NCBI GenBank assembly: GCA_047967505.1
Contig: CM106541.1
Reading direction: 5' to 3' (one strand)
DNA: 64,000 bases
Source of the DNA: Dipteris shenzhenensis
Lineage: Eukaryota > Polypodiophyta > Polypodiopsida > Gleicheniales
Of this stretch, positions 11,007 through 19,825 are shown piece by piece. The notes under the pieces were generated by a model. That model did no database searches. It saw only the letters and a program-made list of their open reading frames with translations, and was not told the origin of the DNA. Positions within the stretch are counted from its first letter, which is position 1. Every line of letters starts with the position of its first letter. A program made the position numbers and the translations under genes.

Positions 11007-11154
11007 CTGCAGATTGAAGAACAAACCAAAGTGTCACCATTGCAAGAAGCTCGGACACAAGGAAGAAGATTGCAGATTGAAGAATCAACAAGTCAACTAC
11101 GTGGAGTCATCATCAAGCCATGAGCCAAAAGGTGACATCAATGGAATGTATTGA
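10891..11154 (+). CDS. Gag zinc-knuckle part in +1 frame
   Basis: This frame is +1 relative to the upstream gag and overlaps it from 10,891 to 11,006. It encodes two CCHC zinc knuckles, CYHCGRMGHYQSDC and CHHCKKLGHKEEDC, which bind nucleic acid in Gag proteins. It may be joined to gag by frameshifting, or the shift may be a slip mutation in the short tandem ACATCG/ACATCA repeat. It ends with a stop at 11,152-11,154 and nothing resembling protease follows. Confidence 0.8.
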   Translation, partial: KHRHQHRHQHTTAIMKNKHYSKTSVKCYHCGRMGHYQSDCRLKNKPKCHHCKKLGHKEEDCRLKNQQVNYVESSSSHEPKGDINGMY

Positions 11155-11199
11155 AAAGCAAAAACCTTGCCAACCTTGCCTATGTTTTGTAATCAAACC

Positions 11200-11365
11200 T
11201 GACCACCTGAGAGTAGCTATGAAAGCACCCAGGGGAGGTATTGACATGTAAAAGCCACACTTGACCACCTTAAGTAGCAATGTATGCACTAAGGGGAGGT
11301 GATGGATTTGTAACTCACATCTGACCACCTTGTAGTAGCCAAAGGATTATGGCACCAAGGGGAGG
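11200..11365 (+). repeat. Three tandem units, each ending in a polypurine tract
   Basis: Three related units of about 60 bp begin TGACCACCT at about 11,200, 11,262 and 11,322. Each ends in AGGGGAGGT (11,231-11,239, 11,292-11,300, and 11,358-11,366, the last running into the LTR start). Only the third abuts the 3' LTR and acts as the normal polypurine tract. Confidence 0.85.
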
Positions 11366-11714
11366 TGTTGAGAGTTGTGGTGCCATGAGCACTTGTAGAG
11401 CAAAGGTATGAGCAAAGGGTAAGCTGCCACATGGCATGGAGGAGATATCCCACATGTGAGCAAGCAAAATGGATGTAAGTACCCTCACCTATAAAAGGGA
11501 GGTTCATTTGAAGTAATATCAATCAAGCACTTTGCACTATCTCAAGATTCTCTTTATGAGTCCAAGTTAATCTATCTTGGAACCTAATTGACTTGAGATA
11601 CATGTCATGAGCACTCTCTTCATTATGCTTGCACTTAGGTTGCATCCTCCGTAGATTAGTGTTGTATTAGGATGTTGTCTTAGTGACTAGGAGAATAGGA
11701 TCCTCACTTTGTCA
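11366..11714 (+). repeat. 3' LTR of family A element
   Basis: It is 349 bp, and no mismatch to the 5' LTR was found on reading both copies in full. It is followed directly by the TGCTC target duplication. Confidence 0.95.
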
Positions 11715-12202
11715 TGCTCCCCAAGCTTGGGGGGAGATTTGGTGCATTTGCTTATTAATTCCTGTGGATAAGCTCGTCTTGAATGGTTTATTCTCAATCT
11801 CACTACAAACGTTTCTAGGGATCGGCTATGGTTGGTAATGTTTCGACCAAGGAATCCATTTATACCTAATCAACCTTTTGTGCCTCATTTTGAGCTTCAA
11901 GTTGTCATTCTTTTTGGTCTAAAGATAAACTATCAACAAAGGATTGCAAGTTTATTTGGTGCTGAACGTCTTGCTCAAGTATTGAATTCTCCCACCCTCT
12001 CCTTCTACCTATCTTGGACTACCGAGAAACTTGGGATGTCCAGATTTTAGTCTTGGTGTGATGACATCTTGGCTCCTCCAATTTGACAGCGCATACAAAC
12101 CTTCGACCAAGGCTGCTGGTGTGGGTGTGAAGCTCACTTCACCAAGGGTGAGGTGTATTGTTATAGCAAGTCTACACTAGCAAGTACTTGCAACCAAAGC
12201 TA

Positions 12203-12436
12203 TCAATAAAGGATAACAAGAAAAAATAAAGGAAATGGAAAAAGAAAGAAAGAAAAGAAAAAATTGAGGGTTTAAAATTTGAATCAATAGGTTTAATTAT
12301 TAAGAAAAAAAGGAGATTTAGAAAAAGGAAAAAGAAAAAAGAAAAATTAGGGAAAGCAAAGAGAAGTAGGGAAAATATAAGAAAATAGAAAAATTAAAGA
12401 GAAATTAAGGAATATATAAGAGAACTAGGAATAAGA

Positions 12437-12483
<47 letters not shown>

Positions 12484-12870
12484 GACCAGGGTCTAACCAA
12501 AAGAGAGAAAGGTGTAGGAAGTGTGTGTGTGTGTGTGTACGGAAAATAAAAAATAAAGGAATAAGAAACAATTAAGGAAAACAAGAAATAATAAGGAAAA
12601 ATAAAGGGGGATTAAGCGAAAAAGGTAATGATTTAAAATTTAAAAAAAAGAAAAAATATTAGGGAAAATTAAAAAAGGGGGGAAATTAGGGAGAAATTAA
12701 GGGGAGAATAAGGGAGTTTGAGGGAGAAGAAATTAGGGAAATTAAGGGGGGTTGTCGAGGGGAGCTCTAATGAGCAAGTGGCAAAAAAAATGGAGGAAAG
12801 TGTGTGTGTGTGTGTGTGTGTATGTGTGTATATGTGTCTGTGTGTACCTTTGTCTCCACCATCTTAAATC
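12203..12870. repeat. A/G-rich low-complexity block with (GA)n and (GT)n
   Basis: The block has long purine runs (AAAGAAAGAAAGAAAAGAA-like), a (GA)n microsatellite at about 12,437-12,480, and (GT)n at about 12,520-12,538 and 12,801-12,822. Gypsy copy A ends here. No coding signal was seen. Confidence 0.85.
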
Positions 12871-13290
12871 TTCTCAATGCAAAGACTTCATGTCCATACA
12901 CCCAAAGTAATTATTATCATTTTGTCTTTTCTCTCCCAAGTAATTCATAAGATAGTTCTTCACGAAACCATCTCAACTACCACCAAAATTTGGCAACCTA
13001 CCTAATCTTACATTTTTACAACTTTAAGAAAATATGATATTGGCCAAAATTATTCCCTCTTAGTTGTATTTTATGTAGATTGTTTAAAGCATTCATTTGT
13101 TTTGATTTGCAAAATCTATGTAGCCGAGTTCACTATTTTATCTCTCTTCCTTTAGTTTCCAACTTTGCACTTTCTTTCATTTTTTCATAGTTGTTATTGC
13201 TCATGGAGAATAGTATACAAATATAGGGCCTATGTATCCAGACTCTCGTGCCATCATTATGCAGTGTGAAGCAACAAAGAAGAAAGAGTA

Positions 13291-14004
13291 ATGGGCATGA
13301 AAAAGACTATAGAGGTACTAGGCAAAACATGCGATGGGTTGATGCTAAATGAACAGATAAAATGGAGGATTTGTACTAAAATGGTTAGGCTCTTCAGTGA
13401 GAGGATAGCAGGCATGGGAAGGGATTCCAAGAAAACAATTTTTAATAAATTCATTCAACATTCACTAATTTTGGGGCTCCAAGAGAAAGCAGCATGAGAG
13501 GAGGTAGAAGTTCAAGTGGCTCTCATGGTGGCAAGTGTTTGCAACACGTTGACCTCTTTCAAGCAACCAAAATCTAAGGAGGAATTGTTTCTATGGAGGA
13601 GCACATTGTCCATATTGATAAAATTAGGCCCATCTTCATCTTGTGCTGTTAGTGTTGCATTCAAAGTTCGAAGGTGCACCTTGTACGTGGCAAGATCCAA
13701 AATATATGTCGGGCTTGATGATGTCAATGGGTTATTCTCATTATCTACTTGTTGGAAGTAGCATTTTACTAGCCCAATTACTTGGGAAGAGAAGGATATT
13801 TTGTACTCCTTTTGGGAAATTGAGACACACGTGTCCCCCAACAAGAAGAAAATTTGTCAAAAGAGGATTGGAATAAATAGTTTCATCAAGCACTTTGTGC
13901 ATCTACATGATGATTGCCTTGAAGGCAGTTTCATTGTTGATAGTATGGAGGGAGATAAGGATCTTCCAACTCCCACTGTCAATTCTATTGTGAGTGCTAA
14001 GTAG
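13291..14004 (+). pseudogene. Unrecognised ORF remnant
   Basis: One frame runs from ATG 13,291 to 13,761 with a single TGA at 13,495. Its translation is mixed-composition protein, including KTIEVLGKTCDGLMLNEQIKW and SKEELFLWRSTLSILIKLG. A second frame, 13,801-14,004, continues with SFIKHFVHLHDDCLEGSF. It has some look of a real decayed exon pair but no family was recognised. The opposite strand has a 110-codon frame over the same DNA, so chance is possible. Confidence 0.25.
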
Positions 14005-15230
14005 TAGTTGTGACTCCACTATGAGTGCTAGCTAGCAATAATACCATGAGTATTGACTAGCACTTATAGTTCTCTTTTCATATTTTAGAGTGCTAAATAG
14101 TTCTTACAACTATGTTGTGGGAGCTAAACAGTACTTACTATTCTATTGTGAGTGCTAAGTTGTAGTTGAGATTTCATAATTGGTGATACTAGCACTAGCA
14201 ACACTAGCAACACCACTATTATTGCTTACTACTAGTTACTTCCTTGGCTATTGTAAGTACTAAATAGCACTTGAAACTTGATTGTGAGTTCCTACTGTGA
14301 GTTCTGGGTAGCACTTGTGATTTCAAAATGGTGATAATTAGCACTAGAAATAATATTCTTGACTACCAATTGCTTTTGATGTTGAGAGGCTACGTATAGC
14401 ACTTATAAGATAGTTCTTAATGTGGTTAAGCAGCATTGAAAGCTCCAATGTGAGTGATAAATACACTTCCAACACCACTGTGAGCTCAAACAAGCACTTT
14501 GATTCAATAGTGAGTGCGAAGTAATGGTTTCAATTCTACTTTGAGTGCTAGTAGGTAGTAGTTGCAATTCCATCTAGCGATTAGGATTATATTGTGAGTA
14601 TGGAGTAGAACTTACAGCTCTATATTCAAAGTGTTAAATCATGCTTACAACCCTATTGTGGGTTCAAAATAGTTCTTCACAATCTATTGTGAGTGTTAAC
14701 TTGCACTTAGGACTTCATAGTGGGTGCTAGTAAGACTAATATTATTGTTGACTACTAGTAGCTGCTTTCTTGATTGAGAGTGCTAACTACCAATTACAAG
14801 TCTATTTTTACTACTATATAGCCTTTGAAGGACCACTCTGAGTACTAAATAGCACTTAAAACTTTGTTGTGAGTGCCAACTAGCACTTGCATTCCTATTG
14901 GGTAGGTATTAAGTAGCACTAATGCGCTCCAATACAAGTCCAAACTAGCACTTTCAAATCTATAGTGAGTGCTAAGTACCAAATTTAATTATATCGTGAG
15001 TGCTAAGTAGCAATTTTATAACTCCACTATTAGTACTAACCAGCACTTATATTTATATTGTGCACATTGACAAGAACTTACAACTCTATTCAAAGTGACA
15101 AATAGTGCTTACAACTCTCTTGTGCATGCTAAGTAGTACTTCACACTTTATTGTGATTCCTAACTTATACTTCAAACTTGAAACTTCATAGTGGGTGATA
15201 ACTGGCACTTGCAAAACGAATTGTTAGCCC
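13975..15230. repeat. Degenerate minisatellite around GAGTGCTAA.TAGCACTT
   Basis: About 1.25 kb is made of diverged units of roughly 35-50 bp of the form ATTGTGAGTGCTAAGTAGCA, CTTACAACTCT. Unit lengths vary and many carry substitutions. GAGTGCTA and TAGCACTT recur throughout, on the same strand. No coding potential was seen. Confidence 0.75.
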
Positions 15231-16488
15231 TTTGAATAGGAATAGCTATTGTTCTCAAAATAGACATTGCATCACGTGGTATCAGCAAGATTTCCAAGGT
15301 TGGAGTGTGGCTTGAGCTTGAAGGTCTTCTTTAGCAATTCTGAGCTGATCTGAACATGAGTGTCATCGATGATGAGGCTGTGGTCCTCCTCATTCTTTTT
15401 TTTAAAGCAAAAAATGTTTTTTGAATTATGTCTCAAAGACAAGATATAACCAAGTCAAGTTCCCTTTACACCATGGCTAACAATCTCATCCATAGGCGAA
15501 ACATGTTTGCTTTTCTATTTCTTCAGCCCCCTTCCTTCAGCCCGTTTCTTATCCTTTTCTCCTACTCTTGGTTGGGCTGAGCTTTGGGCTCTGAGCTCCA
15601 TGGCCCAGCCTAGGGGATTAGGAATCATCTGAGAGCTTTTCTCAAGCTGATATCACTCAAAAGGGACCCTAGGAGCTCCCTCTGTGATTGTCATTCTGCC
15701 TTAGCTAGCTGCTGCTCTAGACTGGTTTTTCCACAGACAAAGAACCAACCATAACTTTTCGAGGTTTGCTCAGATCGTTTTGAAGTAAACAGAAATTTTA
15801 TTGTTCAGAAGATAAGCTACATTTTTCTTCCATACACTAAAGGCAAAATCTGCACCGTTTGTTTGTTGTGAGCATTGCAAGAAAGGGGGGTCCCTAGCAG
15901 AATGCCATTTTTTAAACAATGAGTGAAAAAATTGGAGAAGCAGCCTTCATATGCTGCAAAACTAGCATCACCTTTGCCTAACACTAGGAAAAATGAGGTC
16001 ATACTTTTTCTCCAAGGTCCTCCTCATTCTAGGAGACTAGGATTTCTTCTGCCATCTCTTTCCGTGGCAGACTTGCAAATTTTAATAGATGGTTGGCCTA
16101 TGAGATCCCTGTGAGGATGTCTTTGTCAAAGTTCTCAATAGGATGTGGATGTGACACACAAGAAGTTCTTCTTTGTTGCCTCTAATGATCAGCACATTCT
16201 CTCCTCTCCTCCATGATCACAAATATGATGTAGGAATAGAGTGAAGAAGAAGGTGACAGAAGGAAAGGCTAGGTAGCACAGAGAATAAGCTAGCACAATG
16301 GAAATAGAGAGAGTTGGGAGGATGATGAAAAGTTTGAAGTTGTTGTAGATAATGATGAAGATGTGAGAGCAGTAGAGAACTAATAATATAAATGAAGATG
16401 ATAATTGGAGTCGCTAAACCAATGTAGCCAAATGTGTCAGATCAATTGCTACCCCTTTCTTTAGCATGATGATTCTACATTAAGGTGC
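15231..16488. other. No gene seen
   Basis: Mixed sequence without a convincing frame. TGGTATCAGCAAG at about 15,278 resembles a copia primer-binding site, but no LTR could be defined before it. The stretch ends exactly at the full gypsy element, with GTGC as its target-site copy. Confidence 0.5.
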
Positions 16489-17476
16489 TGTTATGGATAA
16501 ATTTGTCTAAGGAAAAAGGCATAAATATGAGTGTGTGTTTGTATGTGTGGCAATAGTATAATAAAATATGGTGTGCATAGGGCCCAGGGTTGAGGTGGCA
16601 GGGCATGACCATGTGCCACCCTTCCACGTAAGAGGACCCATAAGGTGTGATGTACATAATCCATGGTAGTAACATTATAAAATGTAAGGTGGCATGGCTC
16701 CTCCATGTGCCACCCCTCCACCTAGGCTGCATTTAGTGAGATATGGCCCAAAGTCCATGGGAGAAGTAATATAAAATAGGTGGACATGGATATTATATTG
16801 GGTTATTCCCTCCATATAGGATAGGCCCATGTGGGGGAGGTATGGAAGGCCCAAGAATGCAAGTTAAATAATGGGGAAAGTAGGATGAGGTGGCACGATT
16901 CCTTGTGCCAACCCTCCACTTGTCCTCCTAGAGGTTTGAACGTATTATAAAATTGGGGAGAGACCAAGGGAGTATGATAGACTTGAGTTATGGGGCTTGA
17001 TTTATGTGAAAAAATGAGGCAAAGGGTTGTCGCACACAATTGAGAGTGCGTAACTGCCTAGCCCACATGAGAGACTTTTCCACACACACCATGCATGTGG
17101 GAGGATGCATTTATTGGGAGAGACCCCCTCTCTTGGCTATAAAAGGAGGGGGCTATTCCTTGATGGGACATGCTCATTCTTGTAAAGCCACCTAGCTAGT
17201 ACTTTGATTTCCCCCTTCTCTTCCTTTTAAATAAAGCATGGTCCTCTTTCCTTGATGTCTCCATCTTTACATTCCTCCTCCAATCATGTACATGCTTCTC
17301 TTCCCCCTCTCCCTTTCCCCTTGTGCCATAGTCTCCCTCTTCATTCCCTCCCCTTCTAATCCCTTTTCCCCTCCCATGATAACGTTTCGCCCTCACGTTC
17401 TCCTTTCCTCTATGGCCCTTGAGCGTCGCCATGCTTAGTGTCTAGCCACTTGTCCTGATTTCTTTTCCGGCTAATA
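16489..17476 (+). repeat. 5' LTR of full gypsy element
   Basis: It runs from TGTTATGGATAAATT to GGCTAATA, 988 bp. A TATA box (TATAAAAG) lies at 17,138-17,145 and a poly(A) signal (AATAAA) at 17,230-17,235, defining a short R region. CT-rich U5 follows. Confidence 0.9.
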
Positions 17477-17480
17477 GAAA

Positions 17481-17498
17481 TGGTGTGGCTGCTGGGAT
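17481..17498 (+). promoter_or_regulatory. Candidate primer-binding site
   Basis: TGGTGTGGCTGCTGGGATC starts four bases after the LTR and is conserved in gypsy copy A. It starts with TGG, as needed to pair with a tRNA CCA end. It is not the iMet type; I could not assign the tRNA. Confidence 0.45.
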
Positions 17499-17984
17499 CA
17501 AAATGTCCACGGCTAGTGGTGTAAAACGTGTTACTCCTACATCTGGGTGCGGCTCTGCGGCCTCTTATATGTGCAGTTCTCTACTTTTGTGCCTCCAAAC
17601 TGCATGCCTTCCCTGTCTCTACGGCTACAAAACCTCCCTGCTTCTGTGCTTCTAGTCGGCCTGTTTTTGCTTGTGGTTCCTGTAACATGTATTCTGGCTG
17701 GCAAATCTTCTGCTTGTACCGGTCGCATCTGCAGAACTGCAACATTTGTGCTCCTGCGCGTGCATTTGCGCATCCACTGTGCACACCCGCACGCATCGCA
17801 GACAGATCGCGATGGTTTTCTGGGCTCCTGCGTCTTCTGGTCGCAGACAGTTTTTCTGAGTTTCTGCAAAACTGTAATAGCAGATCCCGCGCCCTCCCTC
17901 TCTCTTCTCTTCTTCTTCTTGTCCTTCTCTTTCTCTTCTCCTTCTCCTCTCCTCTCCTCTCCTTTTATTAAAGACTTTTATTAA

Positions 17985-18052
17985 AGAGTAGGATTTGAAC
18001 CCAAGATCTCCCCCTTCACAAAAGGGAGACTTATCATTGGGCCAACAAGTTG
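17985..18052 (-). other. tRNA-like segment in gypsy leader
   Basis: On the minus strand there is an A-box-like TGGCCCAATGATAAGT (18,029-18,044), a CCCTTTTGTGAAGGG hairpin resembling an anticodon arm, and a B box GGTTCAAATCC (17,991-18,001). The 5' acceptor half and matching 3' acceptor do not pair convincingly, so it is not a functional tRNA. It is also present in gypsy copy A at about 8270-8335, so it belongs to the element. It could be a tRNA-derived SINE trapped in the leader. Confidence 0.45.
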
Positions 18053-18257
18053 GAAGTGATGAAAATGTAATGATTTTTGCTTATATATTGAAATCTTGGG
18101 AACTGTAACTCTCTAACCGTGGGGAGTTTACTCTTGCTGTAAAAAGCAAAAGTACTTCATTTCATGTGCTCTATTCACATTTCCTACTAGATCGCCGATT
18201 CGGAACTTTTCCAACTCCACTTCATGGACGCACGCCACATGAGGAGGGTGGATATTT

Positions 18258-18635
18258 ATGTCACTTCTCGACGAGTTTAAGGGTTTGGTGCTTGGTCCTC
18301 CACTCATTACGGCTACCAATTGGCGAGATCTCTTTCTTGATCTTCATGTCAACCTTCAACGGCTGATTGGCCAGTGCATCGTTCAAGGAGACGACGGGTG
18401 GGATGATACACTATGGTTGATTCAAGGTGAAGAACTATTGATATGCTGGGAGAACTTTGATTTTAATTCTACTCATTATGCGGTGATCGAGCTACTTGCT
18501 GCTTCAGAGGTAATTAAAAGGGTGTCCTTCATCGAAGGGTGCATCTGCTTGTTAATTCCTGTGGATAAGCTCGTCTTGAATGGTTTATTCTCAATCTCAC
18601 TACAAAGGTTTCTAGGCCTCGGCTATGGTTGGTAA
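18258..18635 (+). CDS. Leader ORF of gypsy family, unrecognised
   Basis: The 125-codon ORF has mixed composition (RDLFLDLHVNLQRLIGQCIV, DDGWDDTLWLIQGEELLI, YAVIELLAASEVIKRVSF). Related sequence is preserved in gypsy copy A (about 8540-8835 continuing at 11,740-11,836), which suggests past coding function. Its TAA overlaps the ATG of the next ORF (TAATG) in both copies. It sits where a Gag would start, but no Gag motif was recognised. Confidence 0.4.
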   Translation: MSLLDEFKGLVLGPPLITATNWRDLFLDLHVNLQRLIGQCIVQGDDGWDDTLWLIQGEELLICWENFDFNSTHYAVIELLAASEVIKRVSFIEGCICLLIPVDKLVLNGLFSISLQRFLGLGYGW

Positions 18636-18841
18636 TGTTTCGACCAAGGAATCCATTTGTACCTAATCAACCTTTTGTGCCTCATTTCAAGCTTCAAGTT
18701 GTAATTCTTTTTGGTCTGAAGATAAACTATCAACAAAGGATTGCAAGTTTATTTGGTGCTGAACGTTTGGCTCAAGTGTTGAATTCTCCCCACCCTCTCC
18801 TTCTACCTATCTTGGACTATCGAGAAACTTGGGATGTTTGA
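18635..18841 (+). CDS. Second leader ORF, overlapping stop-start
   Basis: It starts at the ATG in TAATG, so the previous stop and this start share a base. It encodes FRPRNPFVPNQPFVPHF, VVILFGLKINYQQRIA and SLFGAERLAQVLN. The same frame is open in gypsy copy A (11,836-12,050). The function is unknown; it may be a continuation of the preceding ORF after a frame change. Confidence 0.4.
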   Translation: MFRPRNPFVPNQPFVPHFKLQVVILFGLKINYQQRIASLFGAERLAQVLNSPHPLLLPILDYRETWDV

Positions 18842-18858
18842 ATTTGAGTCTTGGTGTG

Positions 18859-19326
18859 ATGACATCTTGGATCCTTCAATTTGATGGAGCTTACAAACCT
18901 TCGACCAAGGTTGCTGGCATGGGTGTGAAGCTCACTTCACCGGGTGGTGAGGAGTATTGTTATAGCAAGTCTACACCTGCAAGTACTTGCAATCAAGCTG
19001 AGTACTCGGCGCTCATTTTCGGGCTACAAAAGGCACAAGAACATCACGTCAAGCAACTTGAAGTGCAAGGAGATTCTCAACTAGTGTGTGAACAAGTTAG
19101 TGGAAGGTGGAAGGTGTGGAGCAAAGGCTTGGTTCCATGACATCAACAAGCATTGGAACTTTGCAACCAATTTGAAGAGGTAAAAATTCAGCATCATATC
19201 CCTCGAGCTCGAAATCTAGTTGCTGATTTCTTGGCACGTGAAGCTTGTACTTCAATCACGCATGACGCGAGTGGAAGCACCACCCCAACAATGCCGCAAG
19301 CCACGAAGGAGGGTGATCATTTGTAA
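18859..19326 (+). pseudogene. Extra RNase H (archaeal/bacterial type) near the element 5' end
   Basis: The translation from ATG 18,859 shows the RNase H1 fold with its acidic residues: ILQFDGAYKP (Asp), CNQAEYSALIFGLQ (Glu), LEVQGDSQLVCEQ (Asp) and ARNLVADFLAREA (final Asp). This type degrades RNA in RNA/DNA hybrids. One TGA at 19,138 interrupts it. In known plant Tat elements the added RNase H lies between the classical RNase H and integrase; here it precedes the knuckle and protease. A fragment of the same domain is in gypsy copy A (12,061-12,202). Confidence 0.8.
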
Positions 19327-19462
19327 GGAATGCAAAGGTTGTGGTCATCATGAAACTAAGTGTTGGGCATATTTGATACAAGTTTACCAACTTTGGAAGA
19401 TCATCAAAAAGGTCCTCAAGGACATTGCTCAAAAGAAGGATGCCAGACCGCACACCCCTTGA
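19220..19462 (+). pseudogene. Gag-type CCHC zinc knuckle segment
   Basis: In a shifted frame the DNA encodes CKECKGCGHHETKC (C-X2-C-X4-H-X4-C), preceded by a basic stretch (QCRKPRRRV) and followed by a predicted helical segment (WKIIKKVLKDIAQKK). This is the nucleic-acid-binding knuckle that normally ends Gag. It overlaps the end of the RNase H frame, so the original protein probably read RNase H and knuckle together before a frameshift. Confidence 0.6.
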
Positions 19463-19825
19463 AGAAATAGCATGGCGACTACAAGAACTGGAAGAAGCTG
19501 AATGTGATGTGCAAGCTCTCCAACTGTTGACATTTGTCATGGCATTCTTGTTTGCCTTGATGAACAACCTCATGCAGCGCCGTGTCTCTAACCCTCGCTT
19601 GTAAAGATGGATGTGATATCATGAGGGTTGGTCCTTTTAAGATTGTCTATGTGCTATTCTATGCTGAAGATTCTTCCCGTGTAGTATTTCTCAATACACC
19701 AGTCACACCCTACCCTGCCTATGTGTGCAATGTATCTTCACCCGATTTTCAGTTCAAGCTTCCTCTTTCTATTGTTTGTCCAGAGATAAGCCTCGTCTTG
19801 CCTCTCTCTTTTCCATCTTCCAAGC

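Larger units (their letters stand above)
8836..11714 (+). mobile_element. Gag-only copia-type LTR element, family A (TR-GAG-like)
   Basis: This is a complete 2879-bp element. The two 349-bp LTRs show no difference by eye (TGTTGAG...TTTGTCA), and there is an iMet primer-binding site, a polypurine tract and a 5-bp target duplication TGCTC (8831-8835 and 11,715-11,719). The only coding content is a copia-type Gag with two CCHC knuckles. Protease, integrase, RT and RNase H are absent, so movement must rely on another element. Terminal-repeat elements carrying only GAG are known in plants as TR-GAGs. It sits inside the leader of gypsy copy A, so it is younger than that insertion. Confidence 0.93.
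7266..12202 (+). mobile_element. Gypsy copy A: 5' region only, split by a gag-only element
   Basis: 7266-7868 matches the last 600 bp of the LTR of the full gypsy element at 16,489-24,499 and ends GGCTAACA. The primer-binding-like TGGTGTGGCTGCT and the leader follow to 8835. A complete LTR element occupies 8836-11714, and the gypsy leader resumes at 11,715 and runs to about 12,202. The resumed part includes the start of the 5' RNase H domain (ATG at 12,061, LLQFDSAYKPSTK). Everything beyond is lost into A/G-rich DNA. This copy retains about 35 bp around CCCCAAGCTTGGGGGGAG that the full copy lacks near 18,541. Confidence 0.85.

Noticed and set aside
15278-15290. Copia primer-binding site TGGTATCAGCAAG
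   Set aside because: No LTR end could be shown upstream and no copia coding sequence follows.
17985-18052. Functional tRNA gene on the minus strand
   Set aside because: A/B boxes are present but the acceptor stem does not pair, and it is a repeated part of the gypsy leader.
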